A DNA stretch of 64,000 nucleotides from Excoecaria cochinchinensis. Lineage: Eukaryota > Streptophyta > Magnoliopsida > Malpighiales > Euphorbiaceae. The stretch lies in the NCBI GenBank assembly GCA_947683425.1, contig CANTUQ010000081.1, forward strand, positions 6,630,501-6,694,500, written 5' to 3'. The notes under the pieces are model-generated. The model ran no database searches. It was given only the letters and a program-made list of their open reading frames with translations, and was not told the DNA's origin. Within the stretch, counting starts at the first letter, position 1. Each line of letters opens with the position of its first letter. The translations under genes were made by a program, and so were the position numbers. This document shows, piece after piece, positions 52,411 through 63,605 of the stretch.

Positions 52411-52703
52411 GATTTTATCTTCTAAAAGATAATTTGAATTTTGAAAAAATTTGATTTTATCTTCTAAAAGATAATTTGAATTTTTAAAAGATTTGATTTT
52501 ATCTTCTAAATGATAATTTAAATTTTAAAAAGATTTGATTTTATCTTCTAAAAGTTAATTTAAATTTTGAAAAGATTTGATTTTATCTTCTAAAAGATAA
52601 TTTGAATTTTAAAAAGATTTGATTTTACCTTCTAAAAGATAATTTAAATTTTGAAAAGATTTGATTTTATCTTCTAAAGGATAATTTGAATTTTGAAAAG
52701 ATT
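52411..52703 (+). repeat. 42-bp tandem array (7 copies)
   Basis: Seven units beginning GATTTTATCTTCTAAAAGAT lie head to tail and end 37 bases before the TATA box. Units contain the small inverted repeat ATCTTCTAAAAGAT. The position in U3 is that of enhancer repeats. Confidence 0.92.
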
Positions 52704-52740
52704 TGATTTTTTATTTTCATCTTTTAATCAAAAGTTAGCT

Positions 52741-52749
52741 TATAAATAG
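52741..52749 (+). promoter_or_regulatory. TATA box of fragment G
   Basis: TATAAATAG directly follows the 42-bp array, with a leader of about 390 bases before GAGGGTAAAC. Confidence 0.6.
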
Positions 52750-54365
52750 CAGGCTGAAAATCGAGGAAAGAGGTTGGAGATTTTTTAGAAAAAATCAATT
52801 TTTATAAGCAAACGTTTTCTTTCCATATCGGATTTTCTTTTGAAACTCTTCAAAAAAGAATTCGAAAATACTAGAGAAAATGAAAACAATTTTCTTTACT
52901 CGATCTATCCTTCTAAGATTCGAAATTATTGGAAAATACAAAAATGGAATCGAGAAAGAGAAATCAATTCCCTTCTCTTGATTTACCTTCTTGAAAATTT
53001 CAAATCATTTTTAAAAGAACGATTTTTTGCAAAGGAAATTATTTTCAATAGTTGTCATTAGTCAACCGATCCTTGTAGAATTCAAGGGAGATCTACACGA
53101 CTTTCACCTTACAAAAATCAATATTTCGAGGGTAAACATTCTGGATTAGCCATTCTTACAATAATTTCAATACCTTGACATGTGACATATGAATTGAATT
53201 AATAACGTAAATTAATTTACCTTGTCGCTTTGTTTGGTTCATTAGTAAATTATTACACAAAAAATGAATTAGAAATGTGAAAGCTTGGATTCCAATTAAT
53301 TTTTCTTGTTTTTTTGAGGTCTGGAGATGACCGACGGGCTGAAGGCCCCACAGACGGCCATCTCTCAAGCGAGCATCGGGTTGTCGCGAGGCACCGCTTT
53401 TTCCCGTCGGGACGGCCGTCGCTCGTGCTATTTGGCCGTCCCTAGGTCTCTTTTCCCCCTTTTTGGTTATCTTAATTCTTATTTTAAATGTTGCCTTATT
53501 TTACTAATTTCAGGGGATTTATTTTGACACCTTTTCTATTGTTTTATCATTTATTTTTGCTTCTGATGTTTTATTCTAATGTTGCTCACATTTTATTTTG
53601 TTATTTTTTTTTCAATTTCACTTGGTTGAATATTGGATGCTAGAAAGGAGGAATAACTGGGATTGTAATGGCCTGAAACTGGTACAGTATCAATCCGTGA
53701 ATTCTGTAGAGTCTATAGTGTGATTTTGGTGTGAAAACAACAATTTTAATATCCTAAATTACAAAGGAGTTAAAAGGTTGAACGTGCTTGAGGCATAGAA
53801 ATCCTAGGATGGGTGACCTCCTGGCAAGCTATATAGTTGAAAATGGCAGCAGTTCATGGGAAAATTTTTATTTTATAAAATTGATCTGTGGACTGTCAGA
53901 AGTCTAGTGGTAAAATTTGGGGCAAAAATGAGGTCAAATCGGTCCCCAAAAGTTAGGCTGAAGTTTGCATCTTGTTCGGTTCAATTGAATCAGGGTTTGA
54001 CCAAACTTTAACTGAATTTTTAAAAATAGTAAATGAGGTTAAAAAGGTGTAATGTGGGAACTGTAAAGGCTCAGAATAATTTTTAAAATTTTTTGACAAC
54101 ATTAGATTTGTATTTTATGACAGAATCGAACGGTATTGAATTAGATCGGTTTAAGTAAACTGGGCCCCAAATGGACTTCAATTGAGCTAAAATTTTGTGT
54201 GGAGGCTATATTTGGTATTTTAAGAATGATGGAATTGATTGGGAGTGAAAATAAGTTGAATAACTCACAATTATCCTAAAATAGTGAAAATGACTCGAAA
54301 ACCGAAAATTGACCCAAACCGGTTCAACCACTTCGGTTGGACCTGGTTTGATTCAATTTTACCCA

Positions 54366-54373
54366 TATAAATA
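54366..54373 (+). promoter_or_regulatory. TATA box of LTR K
   Basis: TATAAATA lies 702 bases into the LTR and is followed by the conserved CTCTAGAGAAACC leader start; the L LTR has its TATA 690 bases in. Confidence 0.6.
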
Positions 54374-56160
54374 CATATCTTCACCAAATTGCTCTAGAGA
54401 AACCCTACAGAAACCGACCTCCCTCCTCCTCCCTTTGGCCAAAGTGATGTTTCTCCATTCTTCCTCCATTTTCTTCATTTTTCTTTCAATCTCTCCTCAC
54501 ACATAAGCCTCCTACACAAAGTTAAACCTCTATAGAATCTGATGGTGGTGATTAAATTTCATTTGGAGTGCTAGAAGTGGAAGAAAATAAGTGGAAAAGT
54601 TTATGTGTCAAGTTAAGGTATGTAAAGTTGATTTTTTTAAATTGGTTTAAAGGTTCAAATAGGTATTTTAGGATGTCTAGAGTATGTTTATGTAATTATT
54701 GGGCATAAAGGAAGTAAATTTATTGTGTTTTCTTTGGTTTTTATATTCGGCCACTATTGGAGCATAAGGAAAGTGATGGTGTTTTAAGGAGTCGTGGCTA
54801 TGAAAGGAATATCTAAGTGTAAAAAGCAAGAAAATAAGGTTAGTGGATACAATATCCTCCTTTTTCCATGTTAAAAGTATGGTTTTTAGTTATGTTTAAA
54901 CATAAAGTATGTGAAATATGAATGTTTAATTGAATCAAACCATATAGTCATATTTAGGAAGGTTAAAAATGAGATTTTGAATGATTAAAGTGAAAAGAAA
55001 TAAAACATATACCATGGACAACATGTAGGCCAAATGGTTTATATAGATAAAAATGAAATTTTTATGTGTTTAATGTGATTTAATGGTATAACTAGATTAA
55101 TTAACATGTAATCTAGCTAATGGAATGAATTAAAGAAAGAAAAATTTACATGATGGATGATGTACATGTTGGCTGAATTGAATGTACATGTAAAAATGTG
55201 ATTTTAATGTGAAATAATGGCATGGATATGTTATTTGACATGTAAATTACCTAAATAAGTGTTAAAGGTGATGAAAAGAATTGATTGTGAAAAATTGATA
55301 TCATGGCCGAATGGGATACATGTATGTATCCATGTGTACTTGGATGATTTAATAGATGTTATGGCATGAAATGGCATATGGATGGAAATTAAATGTATAA
55401 TATTTGGTTTGAATGAAAAATAATGGAATAGCACGATGAAATTCCCTGAAATGTATGAATGGTGACATAAAAAATATGAAAAGTGGAATAATGATGCCCT
55501 ATGTAGTAATCTAGTAGTCAGGTCTAGTTCAAGATATGATGGCTAGCCATAGGGACATAAGACCGCGGGTGTGAGCATGGTGTCTCACTTACTATAGGCC
55601 AATGATGGTCCTATTCTGTATTGTTCTGTCTTAATACAGTATTGATCTGTATTTCTGTTGTCTGTATTTATAGACAGGGGTGGTCCTTTAGAGTCCCTCT
55701 GGTAAAGACATGGGTGGTCCTTCAGGGTCCCTCTGGTATGTTTGTGAGCCTTTGGGTTTCACGTCTCATTTACCTTGATCATAGATGTCTGCTAGTTTTA
55801 TATAGGGGCAAATGGCAAAAGTAAGCTTGATATGGTTGATTTGTGATTAAAATGATATTTGTGTGAAAAATGGGCATAATTGGAATAAATAAAAAAGTTT
55901 TGAGGGCATAATGGTAATTTAGACCATAAAAAGATTAATAAGGATAAAAATGTAATTAATTGGTTAAATATGGATATTTGTCACTCTGTGGGGACTAAAA
56001 TGTAATTTAGCATGAGAATGATATTTCAAGGATCTAATGGTAATTTGTATGTTAAATAAGAAGTTGAATAAGTTAATGAGCCAAATTAGTGGCATGATTG
56101 TAATTAAGGTAAACAAGAAAGGTAAAATTGTAATTTGAATGAAATTGAAAGACGCTAATC

Positions 56161-56330
56161 TAAATGAATTAGAAGTCAATTTGGATTAGAATTCTAAATG
56201 AATTAGAAGTCAATTTGGATTTGAATTCTAAATGAATTAGAAGTCAACTTGGAATAGAACTCTAATTGGATTAGAAGTCTATTTGGATTAAAACTCTAAC
56301 TGGATTAGAATTCAAAGTGAAATAGAATTT
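56161..56330 (+). repeat. 34-bp tandem repeat (5 copies)
   Basis: Units TAAATGAATTAGAAGTCAAT plus 14 bases start at 56161, 56195, 56229 and about 56263, becoming more diverged rightwards. Confidence 0.85.
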
Positions 56331-56602
56331 TAATTTGATATTTAATCAAATTATTTATGGAGAAAATTATTAAGGAAAATAGTGATAGCATAATTTGAAT
56401 ATTTTAGATAATAAAATAATGTTTAAAAAGGTAAATAAGATGAATAATGGCATTTTTGTAATTTTGGTAAAGTTTGAGGACCTAATTGTAATTTTGCCAT
56501 GTTTAGGGGCTAAATTGTTATTTTATTAAATTGATAAATTAATTTGGTAGCATAATTGTAAATATGAAAAAGTTAGGGGTAAAATCGTAATTCAACAATA
56601 GT

Positions 56603-56780
56603 AAAGGACCTAAGTGTAAATATGATATAGTTAAAGGACCTAAGAGTAAATGGGACATAGTTAAAGGACCCAAGTGTAAATATGGCCTAGCTAAAGGACC
56701 TAAGTGTAAATATGGCATAATATGAGGACCTAATTGCAGTTACACCATAGTTAAGGGAACTAAATGCAAATATGTAATTT
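56603..56780 (+). repeat. 30-bp tandem repeat (about 6 copies)
   Basis: Units of AAAGGACCTAAGTGTAAATA plus about 10 bases run head to tail, with later units diverged (GAGGACCTAATTGC). Confidence 0.85.
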
Positions 56781-57235
56781 TATGTGTGCTATAAATGTAT
56801 ATGTTCTTAAATGAGTGATTTAATTGACATTAACAATATTATTGCATGTTAGATAATGAAATAAAGATAATAACAAGTTAACTAATGGCATTAATGTAAA
56901 TAAGTGAAAAGTGAAGGATAAAACGGTAAATTGATAATAGAAACGTAAATTAAAGGATTAAAATATAATTGATAGATAATATGAATGTTAATTGAATAAT
57001 AAAACGTTAATGGGGAAATCAATGATTTAATAAAAAGAATAAAAGTAGTGTTAATGTTATGCTAGTGTAAATAATGTTAATAGAAATTAATGTTAACAAT
57101 GAAAATAATAAGTAATCATTTAAAAAAAAAATGGGAACATAGTAGTATTGAATGTAAGAAAATGATTAATGTCATTGTTAGTAAAATAATGGGACATATC
57201 ATTGTGGTGTGAGGATTATTGAAAATACTGTGGGT

Positions 57236-57420
57236 CAATTTTATTTTTTTTTTTTACACTCATATTTATTAACACTAACTTCACTTAACACTTTATTCAC
57301 TTATTCATTTTACATACCCTTTCAAATTTACATTTACATTTACTTAGTTACCGATGACCTATAACTATCTTATTTACTATTCATTTGGTATAAATTTCGG
57401 CAGTATAACGGCTAGTAAAT
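57236..57420. other. Junction sequence between LTR K and element L
   Basis: Starting with a T12 run, this is pyrimidine-rich sequence resembling the low-complexity part of LTR L in the same direction (CATTTTACATACCC). It ends GGCAGTATAACGGCTAGTAAAT, where L begins. It may be a piece of another minus-strand LTR. No gene is seen. Confidence 0.5.
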
Positions 57421-60400
57421 TGCACTACCCAAACCTGCATATTGAAATCTCCACAGCCCCGGCAAGGGCATAACAACAATATCATCCTATATCCATACAT
57501 TTGCCATCCGCCGTTCATCACACAGTCACAAAATAATCCACATAGATAAAATAACATATAACATCATTATATGGCCAAAATCAAATACTAGATAAGTATA
57601 TACATGCCACAATTTATCCATTACACATACAAAATAAAATCCACTTCTGCTCCTTTAGCTTGCTCCACCAAAATACCGAGGTACGCTGCTCCAGTCCTAT
57701 GGGGTACCTACACGCAGTCAAAAACAACTACGTGCTGAGCATTAGAATGCCTAGTGGTGGTTACCAATCTAAAAATTTCCTAACTAATCTTATTTAATTA
57801 ACATATTAAAAATACTTATACTTATTATTTTCACTTATTATTATTTCTTCCTATTTCACTTAATTAATCATACTATTATTTAATTAATCACTTAATCATT
57901 CTCATAACTATACATTAAATCATTTAATTACACTTTTATTTACTTAATTGCATTATTTATTTTATTAGCACACTTAATTCTTTATTTCCCATTAATTACA
58001 TTTTAATCACTAATTTTTTTCTCTTATTTCCATTTATGTCCTTAACATTTCCATTAATTCCCACTATATGCCTTATTTTTCGTCAATTACCATTATGTCC
58101 TTACAATTACATTAATACCCGTTATATCCCATTTTCCACTTCACTTACACTTATGTCCTCATTTAACACTTAATTACCAAAATATCCTTATTTATTAAAT
58201 ATTTACACTAATAATTTCATTTATGTTTCTTTTCCACTTTTACCCTTAATTAGCTTATTTAATTACAATTATACCCTTTTTACTTAATGTTTCCACTCTT
58301 TAGCTTACAATTTAGTCCTTATTTTATCACATTTTCATTGTTTCACTATTTAAGCATCATATTTTACCAAAATTACCATTTTACCCTTTCATTTACACTT
58401 TTAACTTATTTTTACCATTTTTCCAACTTTCAGCAAAATTACCGTTTTACCCCTAAACTTTTTATTTACTTCATTTTAGTCCTGTTTTCACTCATTTTCA
58501 CCAATATCACTAGTTTTACCATTTTATTCACATATTTACAAGTATGCCCCTAGTATGGACCAGGTAGAAAATCTACTGACCGGATATACGGGACAAGGGC
58601 CCTACAGACCCATTTCACTATAAAATGATCTCAGTGGTATCATTTTCACTGCACTGCACTATTTTATACACTGAATTGCACTGTACACTATGATAAGCTC
58701 TCATCGGCTTATCAATAGTGAGTCGCCATGACTCATACCGCCGTGTGCAATCCCTGTGACTAGCTATCTATATCCTGGACTAGATTTCACTACCAGACAA
58801 CTACTAAGGGCAATATTTTCTCAAAATTTCATTAAGCATCATATTATGTCTTTATGCAAAATTCATCATACATCTCTTTTTGTCTTACCACGTTGCGCAT
58901 ACACTCATTTATTAATATATAGTCACTTTATACAATTAAATCACATATACCATCAAATAATACACATGTAAAATCTTATATACTTTTCGGCCCAACATTT
59001 AAATTTGTATACCATGCACTATAATTTTTCTTAGCAACTTAATTACACTTATTTTAGGTTATACATGCCTCAAATGTCCATAATATGCCAATATTCATCA
59101 TATAATTCACTTAAAGTCACATTATACCATTCGGCCATAAGACTCACTCATTCATTATGGTTTCTTTAATCCTTCTTTTCACTCAATCATGAATTACACC
59201 TGTTAAACATGTTATAAACATGAATTTCATGCCTTAAAACCCATTAAAACATTATGGTTTCTTAAGAATACCATTCGGCCACTATTACACTTTTCATACC
59301 GCTTTGATTTAATTTCACTTAATCATGTTTATACACTATATTAAGCCCACTAAACATGAATATCAAGTTAGATCTAATTAAACACATCATTATCACATAC
59401 CTAACCTTAGACATAACCTTAAAATCAACATAAACATTAGGAAATAGGTAGATTTAGTAACCAAAAACCTCTTTTCCAAGCTCTACAGCACTCTAGGTTG
59501 CTTTTCCTTCCCTTTAGCTTGAGAAATCTCCTCCTCACCTTGATTTTCTACATGGGCCGAATATAAACATCTTCATAACTTAAAAATCAAGTCTCAAATG
59601 TAAATTTTGACATTATAAACATGTTCTACAGCCCCAAAAACCTTTGTAGGGACCAATAAAATAAATTATAAACCCCTTGAATCAAAAACCCAAAAACTCA
59701 CCCTAACCTTTGATGTCTTGATTTCACCCACTTCCAGTGCACCAAATGAACTCCAAACACTACTATAGGATTGTAGAGGAGTTGAAATTTAGTTAGGGAG
59801 CTAATATTTGAGAAGAAACGGGAGTAGAAGAGAACCAAATGGAGGAGAGAAGTGAGAAAAACCATACGATTTTGAAAGGGAGGAGAGATGCCGACTTTGG
59901 ATGGATCTCTCTAGAGAAATCCAGCCATTTCTCCCTTTATATTGTCCTCTAATGAACCGAACAGGTCCAACCGAGGTGGTCCGACCGATTTAGTCAAAAA
60001 TTTTGGTTTTTCGGTTCATTTACACTTTTTCAAAGGATCTATATGTTCCCCTCAATATTTTGACTTCTAACCAATTCCATTTATCTTAAAACATCAAAAA
60101 TAGGCTTCCTAACAATCGGAGTCCATTTGGGCACCGGTTCACTTAAATCGGTCCGATTCGATCAATTTTTCTTCTGCCGTAAAATACAACTCTAAAGCTA
60201 TCAAAATTCACAGAAATCACTTCCATTACATTATTTAACACACTGAAATTCTATTGGGCCACATAAGCCTCTCATAACCCCTTGGTCAAATCTCGGTCAA
60301 ACACTGATTCAAATTGAACCGAACCGGAGGCCAACTTCAAAATGACTTTCAGAGGTCGTTTTAGCTCCGTTTTCAGTTCCGATTTCACCACTAGACTCCT

Positions 60401-60632
60401 TATGACCCACAGATCATTTTTGCGAAATTAAAATTTTTCGGGCGTCGGACAGCAGGGTCTGCTGTATAGCCACCCCGGTATCACCTGTCCCGAAATAAGT
60501 CTATTTTTAACACACTTAACACTGAAGTTTGACACTGGCAAACTCACTACCTACACTGTTCGACACTGCGATTATCATGATGACACTGGAATTACACTCT
60601 GACACTTCTAGTCCGATATTTAGGCCATTAGA
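57421..60632 (-). mobile_element. Element L, 3' LTR (about 3.2 kb)
   Basis: On the minus strand it starts TCTAATGGCCTAAATATCGG at 60632 (TC where TG is expected) right after the PPT. It has a TATA match at 59942-59936, GGG|GTGAGT at 59701-59696, a low-complexity middle and an imperfect CTAGGCATT/AATGCTCAG hairpin at 57734-57752. The proposed end GGTTTGGGTAGTGCA at 57421 resembles other LTR ends, but no duplication can be checked because the 5' LTR is outside the window. Confidence 0.7.
59936..59942 (-). promoter_or_regulatory. TATA box of the L LTR
   Basis: The minus strand reads ATATAAAGGGAG, 690 bases into the LTR and upstream of a leader ending in the GTGAGT donor match. Confidence 0.5.
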
Positions 60633-60650
60633 ATTCTACCCTCCTTAAAG
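60633..60650 (-). promoter_or_regulatory. Polypurine tract of element L
   Basis: The minus strand reads CTTTAAGGAGGGTAGAAT immediately before the LTR, preceded by TTTCGAGGACAAAATTTT as in E4 and A. Confidence 0.85.
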
Positions 60651-60684
60651 AAAATTTTGTCCTCGAAATATACCTGAATGGAAA

Positions 60685-61105
60685 AGATGTGGTTGCTACT
60701 ATTGCATGGTTGCATCAGGCTCCCATGTGATGATTCCAGAGCACTCTCACTAAGGGAATCTGCTTGTTTCTGAGCTGTCTGATCTCTCTAGCTAAGATCT
60801 TCACTGGATATTCTTCATAAGTCAGATCAGCTTGCACTTGTACTTCTTCTGGTTTAATCACATGGCTTGGATCAGATCGATATCTCCTTAACATCGATAC
60901 ATGGAACACGTCATGGATCTTCTCCAAGGCCTGTGGAAGCTTTAGCCTATACGCCACTGGTCCCACTCGTTGAATCACTTCATATGGCCCCATGAATCTG
61001 GGTGACAACTTACCCTTCTTCCCAAATCTGAGAACCCGCTACGTGGAGAAACCTTTAAAAACACTTTATCACCCACTTGGAACTCTATGTCTTTTCTCTT
61101 CAAGT
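60685..61105 (-). pseudogene. Integrase C-terminal domain of element L (broken)
   Basis: The reading F-Q-V-G-D-K-V-F-L-K-V-S (about 61085-61050) followed by S-P-R-F-M-G-P-Y-E-V (61008-60979) and D-V-F-H-V-S-M-L is the GPY/F and chromodomain-like C terminus of plant Tekay/Del-type integrase. It would bind DNA and steer integration. A frameshift near 61015 separates the first part from the rest. Near 60720 the frame is lost again before the expected T-W-E-P ending, which is still visible in another frame. This product cannot be made intact. Confidence 0.85.
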
Positions 61106-61391
61106 CAGCATAAGATTTCTGTCTGAAATGATGGAGGTGCGTACTCCATGAAATCTCACTATCTCATTGATATACAATTTTGCCAGTCGAGTCAATGGAA
61201 AATCCATCCTCACTGGTAAGAAATGGGCGGATTTAGTAAGTCTATCGATAATCACCCAAATTGCATCATGCTTCCTTCGGACGAGAGGCAACCCAGTCAC
61301 AAAATCCATTGTCATTCGGTCCCACTTCCATTCGGGTATGGATGATAGGCTGAAGTAACCCGAATGGCACTTGGTGTTCTGCCTTCACTTG
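61100..61391 (-). pseudogene. Integrase core of element L (truncated)
   Basis: The 61315-61100 reading carries M-D-F-V-T-G-L-P, A-I-W-V-I-I-D-R-L-T-K-S-A-H-F and I-I-S-D-R, so the first two acidic residues of the D,D(35)E triad are there. The catalytic Glu and the rest of the core are gone: the sequence jumps at about 61118-61126 to the Q-K-S-Y-A-D-L segment that normally lies some 150 residues on. The part just after the zinc-binding domain (61391-61316) is in another frame. Strand transfer would be impossible. Confidence 0.85.
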
Positions 61392-62366
61392 CTAACATAT
61401 CAGACACTTACCCATAAAATCTGATACATGCTGCTTCATTCCTGGCCACCAATAATGCATCTTCAAATCTTGATACATCTTATTACCCCCTGGGTGCATA
61501 GCATAACTACTGTGGTGCGCTTCTGTCAAAATACTTTTCTTCAATTCTGGTTGATTTGGCACACATAGTCTTTGCTTGTAGTATACACTGCCATCTAGGG
61601 CCACTGTGTAGTCATCATTGCCACTATCCTTCATTTGATCTATTATTGCAATCAACTTGTCATCTTGCTTTTGGGCGGCTTTAACTTGCTGCATAAAGTT
61701 AGGCTTGACTTGTAACTCAACTATTAATGCTCCACTGTCAGCTACATCAAGCTTCACATTCATAGCTTTCACTACTGCCATAAACTTTCTGCTAAGTACA
61801 TCAGCCACTATATTAGCCTTCCCTGGATGATAATCAATGAACCAATCATAATCATTTATCAATTCAAGCCATCTTTGCTGTCTGAGATTTAGCTCATTCT
61901 GTGTGAGCAAGTATTTCAAACTTTTATGATCTGTGAAGATATAACACTTTTCACCATAAAGGTAGTGCCTCCAGATCTTCAGTGCAAACACTATCGCTGC
62001 TAGCTCAAGATCATGTGTGGGGTAGTTCATTTCATGATTCTTAAGCTGGCGGGAGGCATAAGCAATCACTTTCCCATCTTGCATCAGCACACAACCCAAA
62101 CCATTCAAAGATGCATCATTATAGATTGTGAAGTCTTTGCCCGGTTCGGGTTGAGTTAACACTAGAGCTTCTGTCAACATTCTCTTAAGCTGATCAAAGC
62201 TGGCTTGGCTCTTTTCTGTCCACTCAAATTTTGCCTTCTTTCGCAATAAGCGTATTAAAGGTGTTGTAATAATAGAAAATCCTTTAACAAACCTTCTGTA
62301 GTAGCATACAAAAACCAATAAACTTCTAATTTCAGCGATATTCTTGGGTGTTCTCCACTGCTTCAA
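61392..62366 (-). pseudogene. Reverse transcriptase end, RNase H and integrase zinc finger of element L
   Basis: This 324-codon reading runs from the RT connection (Y-Y-R-R-F-V-K-G-F) through RNase H to the integrase HHCC domain. RNase H acidic residues are visible in N-D-A-S-L-N-G-L-G, D-L-E-L-A-A-I-V, F-T-D-H-K-S-L and V-A-D-V-L-S-R-K. The zinc finger has H-H-S-S-Y-A-M-H and C-L-I-C. A TAG stop at 61392-61394 directly after the last Cys ends it, where family members continue with Gln. It overlaps the RT reading by 35 bases in another frame. It sits between RT and the integrase core, the Ty3/gypsy order. Confidence 0.93.
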
Positions 62367-63309
62367 TCTTCCTAGGATCCAATTTAATACCTTCTGTTGA
62401 CACTATATGTCCAAATAAAGACACTTCATTCAACCAGAAATCACACTTACTGAACTTGGCATACAACTTCCTATCTCTTAGGGTCTGCAGCACAATTCTC
62501 AAATATTTTTCATGCTCTTCTAGAGTCTTTGAATACACCAGAATATCTTCAATGAAGACCACTACGAATTGATCTAGATATGGATGGAAGATCCTGTTCA
62601 TAAGGTCCATAAAAGCTGCTGGTGCATTCGTGAGTCCAAAAGGCATCACTAAGAAGTCATAATGTCGATATCGGGTGCGAAAGGTTGTCTTAGGCACATC
62701 TGCTTCTTTAATCTTCAATTGATGATATCCTGATCTCAAATCAATCTTTGAAAACACACTAGCACCCTTTAACTGGTTAAACAAATCTTCAATACGTGGT
62801 AATGGATATTTATTCTTAATTGTAAACTTATTCAGCTGCCTGTAGTCAATGCACAATTGGAGAGATCCAACTTTCTTTTTCATGAACAACACTGGAGCTC
62901 CCCATGGCGATACACTAGGCCTTATGAAGCCTTTCTTAAGTAATTCTTGCGGTTGAATCTTTAATTCTTTCAATTCCGTGGGTGCCATTCTATATGGAAC
63001 AATAGAAACTGGTACAGTTCCCGGAGCTACATCAATGGAGAATTCAATCTCTCGATCAGGTGGCAAGCCTCGAAGATCTTCTGGAAACACGTCTGGGAAC
63101 TCACACACTGTAGGCACATCTGATAGATTAGGTGTCCCCTTCTCTGCTTCCACTGCATAGCATAAATATGCCTCACAACCTTTTCTAATCAACCGCTTTG
63201 CTGCTGTGACCGAGATCACATCAGATAGATAATCGGGTCTTTGGCCCACCATTGTTATTTCTCGACCATCTGAAGTCTTAATAGTCACTCTCTTTCTTTT
63301 TACAGTCAA
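62332..63309 (-). pseudogene. Reverse transcriptase of element L (active site altered)
   Basis: This 325-codon reading includes the protease-RT linker and most of the RT. Motifs in order are C-E-F-P-D-V-F-P-E, L-C-I-D-Y-R-Q-L-N, Y-P-L-P-R-I-E-D-L-F, F-S-K-I-D-L-R-S-G-Y-H-Q, M-P-F-G-L-T-N-A-P-A-A-F and V-V-F-I-E-D-I-L-V-Y-S. In the last, Glu (codon 62548-62550) replaces the first of the paired catalytic Asp residues. It enters from the protease in another frame (near 63295) and leaves by a frameshift near 62345 before the RNase H part. The lineage fits Tekay/Del-like chromoviruses, judged from the motifs without a tree. Confidence 0.93.
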
Positions 63310-63605
63310 CCATCACATGATGAGTGGCTAACCAATCCATTCCCAATATAACATCGAACTCTTTGAAGGGGAGTTCAATCAAATTAGCGAAGAAAACACA
63401 ATCCTGAATACTTATGGGGCAATTTCTATACACTCGATTCACTATAACACTGTGACCCAATGGGTTACTCACTAGGATATCATAGTCTAAAAGAGAACTG
63501 TCTAACCCATTTCCCCGGCAATATCTGTGCTGATATATGAATGTGCAGACCCAGGATCTATAAGTGCATACACTGAATCCGAAAATAGAGAAAATTTACC
63601 TACTA
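63278..63605 (-). pseudogene. Retroviral-type aspartic protease of element L (broken)
   Basis: A-L-I-D-P-G-S-A-H-S-Y (active site D-P-G-S at 63558-63547) and D-V-I-L-G-M-D-W-L (63355-63329) mark a gypsy protease that would cut Gag-Pol. The two halves are in different frames, with the shift at about 63510. A second shift near 63295 puts the reverse transcriptase out of frame and leads to a stop at 63278. Confidence 0.85.

Larger units (their letters stand above)
51922..53663 (+). mobile_element. Tat-type LTR fragment G
   Basis: After the J duplication, TCCCGAG-ACAGCCCAGATCAGAGTTAT matches the first part of the Tat-type LTRs (compare 7010-7045) without the initial TGTAGACACCGG. GC-rich parts lie at 52100-52330 and 53325-53460, a 42-bp tandem array at 52411-52703, TATAAATAG at 52741 and TCGAGGGTAAAC at 53127-53137. 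LTR K begins at 53664, cutting off its 3' part. Confidence 0.7.
53664..57235 (+). mobile_element. LTR K, 3' end not found
   Basis: It starts TGTAATGGCCTGAAACTGG. It is the same family as the L LTR: shared segments include the ATCTGTGG...AGTCTAGTGGT block near 53885, the TATA region and the leader with CTCTAGAGAAA. TATAAATA is at 54366-54373 and AAG|GTATGT at 54618-54623. A central block (55505-55620) is followed by a long A/T-rich tail with minisatellites. No hairpin and no terminal TG...CA end are found, so it is 3' truncated near 57235. Confidence 0.75.

Noticed and set aside
57241..57253. The T12 run read as the poly(A) tail of a LINE or SINE on the minus strand.
   Set aside because: No reverse-transcriptase or Pol III box sequence adjoins it and no duplication was found; T- and A-runs are common in these LTR tails.
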